From: Macrothele yani
Taxonomy: Eukaryota > Arthropoda > Arachnida > Araneae > Macrothelidae
Direction of reading: 5' to 3'
Length of the DNA: 64,000 nt
NCBI GenBank assembly: GCA_039090855.1
Contig: CM077010.1
Span: 49,742,905 to 49,806,904, forward strand
The position numbers were made by a program, and so were the translations under genes. Position 1 is the first letter of the stretch; the number at the start of each line of letters is the position of its first letter. Shown here one piece after another: positions 55,368 through 64,000 of this stretch. The notes beneath the pieces were generated by a model, which searched no databases, was not told the DNA's origin, and saw nothing but the letters and a program-made list of their open reading frames with translations.

Positions 55368-57679
55368 CCCCTTAACCGTCGAGCCTGTGTCTCACACGGG
55401 CAGGCATGTTGACCAAATTTCGTTGTGCTCGCGTCTTTTCCGGGCTTCTCACTAACATGGCTTGCAATACTCAAAGCGATACGTATGGCTAAGTTTTTCG
55501 TACCCGTAGCTATTTTAAATACATCAATCATCACTAGATGACAGTAGTAGTTCTGTGAATGGGATTTGACAACAATAGTAGCTTGTTGGACAGGTTGAAA
55601 CCTTGTGTTTAGAGTAGTCACACTTTGCTGAATGTTTTGATTTCATTCCGTAACTTTTGTTGTAAAATGAGCTCTTCTAGTTATATGGAAGATTTTAGTG
55701 TCGACGAATCAGGAAGTGATTCAGAAGGAACTACTTTTTCAGATGTTTTTGATTCTGAAGTATCTGAATCTCAGATAGTGATGATGCCGCACAACTTTTA
55801 CCGGGGCATCAATGGCATGAAATTACACCGCATGTTCAAGATTATGCACCCCACGCTTTTCATTTAGAGCATCCCCAAAAGTTAATATTACTTTTGATTC
55901 AAGTTCGGGTGTTTTACATTTCTATGAACACTTCATAAATGATGAACTGATTGATAGTATTGTAACAGAAACTAATCATATGCTGAGCAATGCGGAAACG
56001 TTTTTGGAAGAAGAAGATTGAAAGGTAGGAAAGACTGGAATCCGATAACTTCAAATGAATTACGTCTGTTCTTGGCACTTTCAATTTTAGAAGGCATTGT
56101 TAAAAAGCCAGAAGAAAGCATGTATTGGACTGAAAAACCAACAGTTGAAACTCTGTTTTTCCGAAAGGTTATGCCATACAAACAGGTACTGTGAGATAAA
56201 AAAATTCTTACATTTCGTGAATAATGAAATGCATGACCCCAAAAATCATCCAAATCCAAAACTGTAAAAAATTTGGCCTGTTTGTGAGCATTTGAATCAA
56301 TTGTACAAAAGCACAATTACTCGAGAGAGAGAGAGATATGTCACCATCGATGAAACTTTTATGTTATACAAGGGACGTTTATCATGGTGCCAATACATTC
56401 CTATGAAAAGGGCAAGATTTGGAATTAAGTCTTTTATGCTATGCGAATCGAGTACTGGTTACATATGGTCATTTATCATTTATACAGGCAAAAGAACTTT
56501 ATTTCATCCGAAGTTTCAAACTCAGCCGCAATCCTCTCAAATTGTCATGACATTGATGATGCCATTATTGAAAAAGGTCACTGCGTAACTATAGATAATT
56601 ACACTTCACCAGAATTGTGTGATATGCTCCTCACTTACCAAACACATGTGGTTGGAACTGTTCAACAGAACAGAAAAGATATGCCAACAGCATTGAAGGC
56701 AAAAACAGTTGAAAGCAGGTGAAACAATATCATTTCGATGTGGCAAAATCATTGCGCTAAAATGGAAGGACAAAAAAAGAAGTCACAATCTGTCATCGGT
56801 ACATATTTCCAAAATTGTCGAAGTAACAACACAAAGTATGAAATGAAAAAAACAAACAAAAGTGGTTGTAGATTATAACCTTAGTATAGGAGGTGTAGAT
56901 CTTGTAGATCAATACCTTTCCAGTTACCAGGTAGCAAGAAATAGTAGGAAGAAATATTACAAAAAAATATTCTTTCACCTTTTGGACCAAGCAGGTTTTC
57001 AATGCTTTTCAGGTGGATAAGAAGGAAGGTGGGACGAAATCGCATCTAAAGTTCAGATTAGATGTAATTGACGAAACGGTAGAAAAATATTTGACACCTG
57101 ACAATTTCCAAAGACATGGTCACCCTAGTTTTGCAGCACCATTAAGTCATTTAGTTGAATGTCATTTTTTGGAAATTATACCACCAACAGAGAAGAGACA
57201 AGCCTAGCAGAGAATGCAAAGTATATTCATCCAAGAAAAATGAAAATGGAAAGCGAATTCAAAAAGAAACAAGGTACTACTGCAAAGACTATGATGTAGG
57301 ACTATGCATACCATGCTTCAAAATATATCATACCCAGAAAAATTTTTAATTTCCAATTTCAAAATAAAATACAGTGACTTAACACCAGTATTACAATTAC
57401 TTATCTCAGGTGAGTGTTTTATCCAAACCTTGGAACAAGGAACCTGCATTGAAACTTTTCTGCTGAGCTTATGTGTGAAAGAAAAGCCAAGTATAAGGTA
57501 AGTAAATCAGAAATTTTTTTAACACTTCCATAGCCCGAAAATACCTTTAAATTTAATAAAAACCTGCAGTTTGAGATAAATTATGATAAAATTAGGTATA
57601 AACTTTAAAAAAAATAAGCTAATAAAAAAATCGACATTTTTTTAATGGACATTTCAAAAAAAATGTGACGACTAAGGGG
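55368..57679 (+). mobile_element. piggyBac transposon with terminal repeats
   Basis: Left end CCCCTTAACCGTCGAG preceded by TTAA (55364-55367); reverse complement of the right end CCCCTTAGTCGTCACA, followed by TAAA where TTAA is expected. Terminal repeats match at 11 of 14. A single + strand transposase lies inside. About 2.3 kb, normal size for the superfamily. Confidence 0.9.
55667..57348 (+). pseudogene. piggyBac transposase, broken but with all catalytic Asp codons
   Basis: Start at 55667: MSSSSYMEDFSVDESGSDSE, the acidic N-terminus usual in piggyBac. After a stop near 55865 the core follows in changing frames: RYVTIDETFMLYKGRLSWCQ and YIPMKRARFGIKSFMLCESS (first Asp in TIDET), GHCVTIDNYTSPELCDMLLT (second Asp in TIDNY), VVGTVQQNRKDMP, LSIGGVDLVDQYLSSYQVAR (third Asp in GGVDLVDQ), then KYYKKIFFHLLDQA. 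The C-terminus is Cys-rich (RECKVYSS..., YYCKDYDVGLCIPCFKIYH), the zinc-binding tail that recognises the element ends. At least five lesions. Confidence 0.9.
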
Positions 57680-57685
57680 TAAATA

Positions 57686-58155
57686 TGTACATGTTTGACA
57701 GAGAAAAGAGATTAGATGGTGAAATTAAGCAAGTGAATTCATCTTTGAAAGATGCCTTAGGAGAACTTCACAGGTATGATGGGTTCTCAAAAAGTTCCCG
57801 AATGGCTGTGTGTGAAAGTGTAGTTGTTCCTACTCTGACTTATGGCAGTGAAACCTGGGTACTGCAGAAGACAGTAGGAATTATTTGTTTAGTGAAGATA
57901 TGTGTGACTTACAGAAGAGGGCTGTGGCAAGATATGGTCTGATCATGTGAGGAACAGAGGTGTGTTGCAGATGTGTAATGTGAAATGTTGTTAGAAAGGT
58001 GGAGGCAAATATTCTTAGGTAGTTTGGTCATGTTGAAAGAATGAGTGGTGAGATGCTTTCTAAGAGGATTTATTCAGCCCTAATGGCAGGAAAGAAAGAA
58101 AGAAAGAGGAAGGCCATGGAAATCATGGAAGGACCAGGTTCTAAAGGGTTTGCAC
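57686..58155 (+). mobile_element. LINE family 2 fragment, 3' coding part
   Basis: MFDREKRLDGEIKQVNSSLK, LGELHRYDGFSKSSRMAVCE, VVVPTLTYGSETWVLQK and, after shifts, FGHVERMSGEMLSK and GKKERKRKAMEIMEGP-like sequence follow the C-terminal part of the LINE RT. Begins right after the piggyBac, ends at 58155 where CCTTGAAA-type sequence starts. Confidence 0.85.
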
Positions 58156-58290
58156 AAAACTCGGAAGTCCTGGAAACTGAAATTTTAATTTCCAGGCCTG
58201 GAAATCCTTGAAAATGGTAGATATGCTCTTATGGAGTCCTGGAAAATTGTATTTTTTGGCGTAAAGTCCTTAAAATCGGGAGACTATTTT
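58156..58290. repeat. CCTGGAAA/CCTTGAAA-rich block
   Basis: AAGTCCTGGAAACTGAAATT, CCAGGCCTGGAAATCCTTGA and GGAGTCCTGGAAAATTG resemble the subterminal repeats of 10561 and 27839. Probably one end of another member; the other end was not found. Confidence 0.5.
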
Positions 58291-59840
58291 GAATTTTTTT
58301 TTGTATTTTTCCTCTCTGTAAAGCTGGACCGGTAACTCTTCCCATCTTGGCTACCTTCCCTTTGTGTCATAAACTGGGCAATGAAAGGTTTGACAGCCGG
58401 AGCGTGGGCTGTTGCACCAGAATTCCCATATGTGCCATGATGCAAAGTGGCCTTGAAGAGAGAACCATGTAGCAGGCAACAGGCATGCACTTACTGACTG
58501 GCTAAAAGATAATTTGGAGGTGAAAGCAGTGATGCGGGGAAAGGGGCTGCTCTCCGCTAAAACTACCATGTCTCCACCACTAAAGCCGAAGTGTCGAGCA
58601 GTGGTCATCTAGGCTCAATAACCAATCCCTGCCAGCACGCACTGTTTTCACGTGTCCTGAGAAACGCTTGCAGGCTACACTTGTCATTAGGTACTTCTGT
58701 CTTTGCCTGAGCATTTATTTTATTGTTTGTTCATGTTCACCTGTTGTTTTCCATTTCATCGCTCACATTTGTTACTTTGTTCATTTAACGAGATTGTGGT
58801 TTGTTGTTCAGCCACTGTGTATGGATTATTTTATTCTTTCTTTTGGAGTATAGCTGGAAAATGTATATTGCAAGAAGTTTGGTTACAGAATATTTTATTT
58901 TTAGGTTGGCTGTTACCTAATACCAGTAACAAATCTAGAGCATGTTGCAAATTGTGTATGAAAACTGACATTTTTGGATTGAAAAGCTGCATGATGAGAC
59001 AATAAATCTAGTGTTAACTAAAAGTCTTTTGACATAACTATGATCTATGATGTTTTCTCTTTCTTTCTTTTTTTTTTTTTTTTTTTTTGTGTAATATCTA
59101 CTAAGAAAATCAGAATGCAACAATACTAAACTCACTGTGCAGAAAAAAAAAGAAAAAAGAAATGAGTGGGTTATAAAGAATCGATCTGAGCTGTTTCACA
59201 GTTATTGAGGTTATTTTTTCTTTCTTTTCTATATTAATTATTTCAGTAAACTAATGTATTTATATTACGTATGGTGATAAAAAAGTGAAACCTGGAAAAT
59301 GATGTACAGCCATAGCACAAATTTTAGGTATCCTGAGCTTATCCTTATGACAATTTTTTTGCCAGTGTGCAATAAAATTGTTCAAGGGGGGGAGATTTGG
59401 ATAACTGCCTGGTGATTATCGCATATTGTCCAATTTACCCATTGCAGTTTTTCCTCCAGGTAGTTCAAATATTTGTTTATGTGTGACCACAGTAACTTTA
59501 CTTTAGTCAGGTGGGAAATTTTCTTTTTCCTGTTGGTCTGCTATTACCCAAACCTAGTTAATGCACATATTTTCCCTTTCTTCTTACATACAGTTTTGGT
59601 GCAATTGTGCATTACTGTACATATTTGAATTATTCAAGATGTAATATATCTGAATGCTAAATGAAAAACATCTATAAGAGAGATAACTTATGGTTATACC
59701 TCTTAAAATACGGTAAATGCTAAAAGTCTATCGTACGAAAGGTCACTAAAGTAATTCACTGATGCTGTCACACGTACGGTCATTCACAAACATAATTTTC
59801 AAATTGTAGGTTAAAAAAAAACACTTTATTTACAATTAAA
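58291..59840. other. Non-coding flank, nothing recognised
   Basis: 58300-58660 is less AT-rich but its frames match nothing I know. T-run at 59070-59087. The rest is AT-rich. Confidence 0.4.
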
Positions 59841-60360
59841 AATTAATATTTACACGCGAGATCTTTCGGGGCTGAACATAGCACCCATCATCAGGCTCAA
59901 GCGCCACGAAACACAGGAGCAGACATTATATACTGTCAAACACGACCCACAATTCACTCGGTTTTCTCAATCACCGGTGATGCCATCAACAAATCGTTAA
60001 AGTCCAAAAAATCAAGTCTTAATATCTTATCCTATAAAGTCCTCTTCTTCAGAGTTGTGTGAGGAGGGGGCAACCATCTTTCTCCACTGTCTTGGAACAA
60101 ATGTCGGGAGTTCAATGTTACAGCATGTTTCCCCATATGCAAGAATGAAGAGGCTTTCCGTAAGGAAGACAGTATGTTTATTAACACTTGAGTTAAGTAC
60201 CCTAACATTTGTCCCATCTGGGGAGTAACCTCCCTGGTTAACAGCTTGAGTGAAAGCTGTGGAAACCGTTCCAGAACGAAGAGCGTATTTATGTTCACCC
60301 ATTCTGACATTAACGGTTCTTAGGGTAGAACCTATATAGTATTTAACTGTGTTTTGGTGA
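59840..60360 (-). mobile_element. Penelope-like element 3' fragment
   Basis: Minus strand: from 60358 the second half of a GIY-YIG nuclease, stop near 60027, then a 3' region with CTGATGATGGGTGCTATGTT and CCCCGAAAGATCTCGCGTG. An A-run begins at 59812. Confidence 0.8.
60026..60358 (-). pseudogene. GIY-YIG endonuclease C-terminal part of a PLE
   Basis: KYYIGSTLRTVNVRMGEHKY gives the YIG motif and the following Arg and His-containing strand of the GIY-YIG fold; ALRSGTVSTAFTQAVNQGGY and SFILAYGETCCNIELPTF complete the domain, and it ends EEEDFIG-stop. The GVYKI half of the motif is missing here but is the last thing kept at 19845-19875 in the other PLE copy. Open from YIG to stop without a lesion. 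Too short to be active. Confidence 0.8.
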
Positions 60361-60900
60361 AAAAAAAATTAATTTTGATTATATTGAATTGATGCTATTT
60401 ATTAAAAGTTTTACTATATTTATGCTGGTATTGAAATTTATATGGAAATTATAGAAAATTTAAATTTGGGAGATGGGTAGATGCATTTCGAAACAAAAAT
60501 ATTTTCTAAGTATTAGAAAAGGCCATGAACATCCTAAACAAAAAAAGCATCTAAAATTTACATTCCACAAGAAGTTATTGGAAAGTTTGAGTTGTTTGTG
60601 TTCACGCAGAGTTGAGTCATCTGAAAGTGCAAAAATAAGTGAATATTGTTGCATGTGTATGAAAATGTGTCACTATAAGTCATAGGATAAAATGTACTCG
60701 TTCAATAACAACTTGTGGAGGCGGTGAAAGTCAATTTAAAAGGATAGGACAAAAATTGCAGTTATGAAATACCTTATAATACCAGGATTCGGATCGATAG
60801 CCTTAGTCAAGCTAAGGTGGGGTACATGGGACCAAGTCATGGAAGACAACAGCACACAAAATTTTTCACACTGCACTAATTTTGAACTTTTTTTTTAAAG
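60361..60900. other. AT-rich flank, nothing recognised
   Basis: A 70-codon frame at 60473-60685 is rich in Lys and Cys but has no similarity I know. Confidence 0.4.
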
Positions 60901-63160
60901 GCTACTGCCTGTATTTATTATCTTTCTTTAAAAACTTAACAAGTTAATTTAGTGGACAAACAGATGGTATTTCCTTTTTTCTTGTTTGCTTAAACACAGC
61001 AGTATAAAAACAGAATCTCAATTTTCTTTCTATTTCTATTTGGCCATTGGCCTTATGAACAGCACAGCCCAACACACTTCAACACAGTTGGTTTGAACAC
61101 TAGGCATTGACTTTATGCCTCCAAAATTATACTATGATTCACATGGTTTACACAAAAAATAAAAAATACTGGATTTTTTTTTTTTTTCCCACAAGGTGGA
61201 CAAGTTCTGTTCTTTTGAAACGTACTCTCTTCTCTCTCACCTAGTTAGCTCAATGACAAATTTACAATTTTACACTTATTGATTTAAATTTACAGCACCT
61301 TAACAACCTTAGCAACCTCCGCAATCTCCCAGACCAGCTTCAAAGACTTCAATTAAATTTACAGTTATTTTAAGAGCCACAAATTATACGTTAACCAAAT
61401 CTACTATCTGAAAGTAAACAAACCAAGTAAATTATCCTCACAACAGAATTTACACTGAGCACAAGCATTAATTAACATTACATTACCTATAGAACTATCC
61501 TGAATGAACCTACTTCACTTAAAAAGAAACCTCACTAACTTAAAAAATTATCACTACTCATAACATCAACATAATTCAGAAATTCAAACAATCTTCTTGC
61601 ACTAGCTTGCTCATAAAAATCACCTCACTCTGCACTTCACATAATAGCTCAAGATACTTAATAACTCTATACTGTAAACAAAAGCTCAAAATACCAATTA
61701 ACTAAATTTCCAAACCAAATATCATGCTCACTAACACTAGCAACCATAATTTAGAATTTACATCCCTAGCACTACAGCATATCATAAACAAATTAATTTA
61801 GATACCCTAAATCACAAAACAAAGCTTAATTTTAACACCTGCAGTGAATTACTGAGGTAGCGGTGAGGCAAATACTCTCAGTTCAGACACTACCCTGGGT
61901 TTTGAGAATCAACACAGGAAGAAAATACCAGTCAGGCTGAAGGAGTGAAATTGGGTCGTGAATCCACTTTCAGCCTATGCAAAGGGAAAGGAAAAAATCC
62001 TCAAGTGCGACACATCATCATCAGGCACAGAATTTCCTCTAACATGATATCGCCACATTTCTTGAAGCAACGCCCGACCGACCCTCGCTAGCAGTACATA
62101 TCTCCGTGAGCAGCGAAACTACTGGGGGGTTTGAAGACAAGTTTTCCCCAAAAAACCACGTCCCCAAGGATCTCCCTTTTCGAACCAATGCATGATCCCA
62201 CCTTGATCAACCACGCCTGCAAGAGCCTGTCGCACTTCAACCCTAAATACTCCAGGCACATCCGGCCCAGAACCAACACAACTATATCCCAGGAAAAATT
62301 CACTTATTTCTCTATATCCCAAGAAATCCTAAATCACAATATCCACATGTATCCCAGGAAAATTCACTTATCTCTCTATATATCCCAAGAAATCCTAAAT
62401 CACAATATCCACATGTATCCCAGGAAAATTCACTTATCTCTATCCACATATATCCCAGGAAAAATCACTTATCTATCCACATATATCCCAGGAAAAATCA
62501 CTAGCAAGGAAATTCTTCTGCACCATGGCAATGCGCAGGTCCACTGCAGACAATAACACTGACCATTTACATAACCCACTAAATATTTTCACCTTATTGA
62601 AAATTAAAATTGCATTTAGACTTTTAACCTTATAGTAAAAACAAGAAAATTTAGGCCAAAGAAAAGAACAATTAATACTGGAACTGGTGAGCAAAAGTGT
62701 GTCTTCTCAACCCATGATGTTCATTCTTTTTGTGAAAATACTAAACTTGAGAACGCAAATACCTCAACTTTTATTTTGCACATATCGCATCCTGGTGAAA
62801 ATTCCCTACTCAGAGCCCTCTGCCCTAGGACAAGTTCCCGGCTTGCCCTAAGATCACCCCTTTCCAATGGGAGATTAACACTCATCTGGAGCATGTAAAA
62901 TACTGGTCCTCAAATAACACACCTATCATCTTAATTTCGACACTCAACACTCCAAGAATGTAAACAGCACTTTAGGTTTCCAATTTCATCACACTATAAT
63001 ATGTTCCCCAAAATCCCAATATAAATCATCCCATAATTTATCTTCACTCATAAAAAAAAAAAATAACTCAATGCTGTAAAAGGCTAGAGAAAAATGTTTA
63101 CAATTATTTCATCACCCACGGCATCACAATAACACTGCTTTTCAATTATCACATGCCCAA
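60900..63160. other. G-poor, C/A-rich tract on the + strand
   Basis: From about 61250 to 63150 the + strand has strikingly few G (for example 61500-61850 is almost all A, C and T). No long open frame except one through the tandem repeat at 62283-62505. Could be an untranslated, retroelement-derived or long RNA region transcribed from the minus strand. Confidence 0.5.
62283..62505. repeat. Tandem repeat of TATCCCAGGAAAA-type units
   Basis: TCCCA(G/A)GAAA(A/T) occurs about eight times at 20-70 bp spacing; a larger unit of about 70 bp (CTATATCCCAAGAAATCCTA ... CCACATGTATCCCAGGAAAA) occurs twice, then two 40-bp units follow. Confidence 0.85.
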
Positions 63161-63173
63161 CTAAACTATTATC

Positions 63174-63401
63174 GCCGCCCCGGTGGCGCAGTGGTATAAG
63201 GCGCTGGCCTCTGATCATTCGTCCGTAAGGGGTCCGGGTTCGAATCCCGGTCAGGCATGGATGTTGTGTTTGTCTTACGGCACTGGCTCTCTCCCTTCCC
63301 TGGAACCAGTGACCCTAAATTAGGGACGGGCGACTGCTTATAGCCCATTGAGTTGCTCACGGTGGTCGTTAAACCTCCAATAAAAAAAAAAAAAAAAAAA
63401 A
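63174..63401 (+). mobile_element. tRNA-derived SINE with perfect target duplication
   Basis: Same family as 28229, nearly identical in head and body, with an A-tail of about 22. Flanks AAACTATTATC at 63163-63173 and 63402-63412 are identical. Box A GTGGCGCAGTGG and box B GGGTTCGAATCC both look functional. With its perfect flanks and long tail this looks like the youngest insertion here. Confidence 0.95.
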
Positions 63402-63412
63402 AAACTATTATC

Positions 63413-64000
63413 GATGCACCAAAATTTACTGTGCTCAAACATTAAACCAAATTTTTCAGATACATTAAAATTTACTGGCCTGGGGAGTTGCTAAACTACC
63501 AGACATGACAACACAAAAAAAAACATAAATGAAAGCATTTTCAACTCCCCTCTCTTTTTTTTTCTGAACTCATACCTGAGGAACTAATAAATTTTAATTT
63601 TGAAAACTGAACGACAACAATATGGGGACATCTGTCCCACATCCAGCTAACCTCAAAAAAAAAAGAAAATTTCTTCTCTTTTTTTTTTTCGCAGAACTAT
63701 AAATTTGATTTCACACTGCTGACCCACTCGTTCAACAATTCCGCAGCGGTCACAACATAATACAAAAAAAAAAAAATCGAGAAAGAATTTACCTTCTGGG
63801 CTGGGCATGAACAACTCTTGTTTCAAATAAAAAAAAAAAATCTTCTCGTCACACCGTCCCTGTTGATTTTCTCTTCGCATCCACCAATGTCTTTCTCTTT
63901 CTTTTTTTTTTTTTCTTCTTCCCTCTTTGAACACAATGTGCCTGAGCACTTCACCCGAACACAGGGAAAAACAAAGGCATCCTGAAGCTGATGATGATGG
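63413..64000. other. Flank with A/T runs, nothing recognised
   Basis: A- and T-runs at 63515, 63655, 63766, 63825 and 63903. Ends CTGATGATGATGG, which may begin another GAT-type tail but cannot be judged at the edge. Confidence 0.4.

Noticed and set aside
58284..58608. Overlapping minus frames in GC-richer DNA
   Set aside because: No domain or similarity recognised; no splice or start evidence.
62283..62505. CRISPR-like spaced repeats
   Set aside because: Spacers are themselves repeats, unit lengths vary, and this is animal DNA; simple tandem repeat.
62131..62556. 141-codon open frame
   Set aside because: It runs through a tandem repeat of TATCCCAGGAAAA units in a G-poor tract; frame openness follows from lack of stops in the repeat.

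Overview
The window is animal nuclear DNA: AT-rich, intron-dominated and full of transposon remains. The one host gene I can support is a class III alcohol dehydrogenase (ADH5; S-(hydroxymethyl)glutathione dehydrogenase, also called S-nitrosoglutathione reductase) on the + strand. Six internal exons, each with AG/GT splice sites and matching phases, lie between 8936 and 53363 and encode about 281 of roughly 375 residues. The first exons would lie upstream of base 1. The short last exon, expected to encode the C-terminal end after the Ser split at 53363, was not found and probably lies beyond base 64000 or is too short to recognise. The element mix (RTE-type LINEs, Penelope-like element with GIY-YIG, several Tc1/mariner types, two hAT types, two piggyBac types, a tRNA-derived SINE, a probable solo LTR) fits an invertebrate or basal chordate. 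I cannot name the species.

Layout. 1-8.9 kb: a tandem repeat, a Tc1 left half, a hAT fossil with target duplication (2727-4593), RTE copy 1 (minus), and a Tc1 relic carrying a SINE. 8.9-17.3 kb: ADH5 exons a-c, with a tandem-ended element at 10.6 kb and a foldable MITE at 16.1-16.7 kb. 17.3-24.6 kb: tandem repeats, a LINE 5' piece fused to a Penelope-like element (19.8-21.9 kb), a piggyBac relic with palindromic tails, and a short RTE derivative; exon d at 24578.

24.7-43.8 kb is the largest intron (19.1 kb). It holds a multi-level nest of elements at 25.5-29.9 kb (Tc1 > unnamed element > mariner > unnamed element > SINE), a mariner split by a LINE with an 11-bp target duplication (31.2-34.3 kb), a 1266-bp solo LTR candidate (34.94-36.2 kb), RTE copy 2 (36.5-38.3 kb, almost identical to copy 1) and a hAT with TIRs (39.7-42.9 kb). 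Exon e is at 43799. The next intron (9.3 kb) holds a near-kilobase inverted repeat whose outer arm is split off by a LINE (46.9-51.06 kb), and a 141-bp tandem duplication.

After exon f (53225) come a full-length Tc1 with TIRs, a short fold-back element of the same family as the large one, a piggyBac with all three catalytic Asp positions (55.4-57.7 kb), LINE and Penelope fragments, and a strongly G-poor 60.9-63.1 kb tract with tandem repeats and a very young-looking SINE. No transposon copy has a fully open coding region. The transposons do not work with the ADH gene; they are passengers in its introns and flanks. I found no evidence of a genuinely new gene system; the most unusual structures are the nest, the inverted repeat, the split GIY-YIG and the covarying palindrome.
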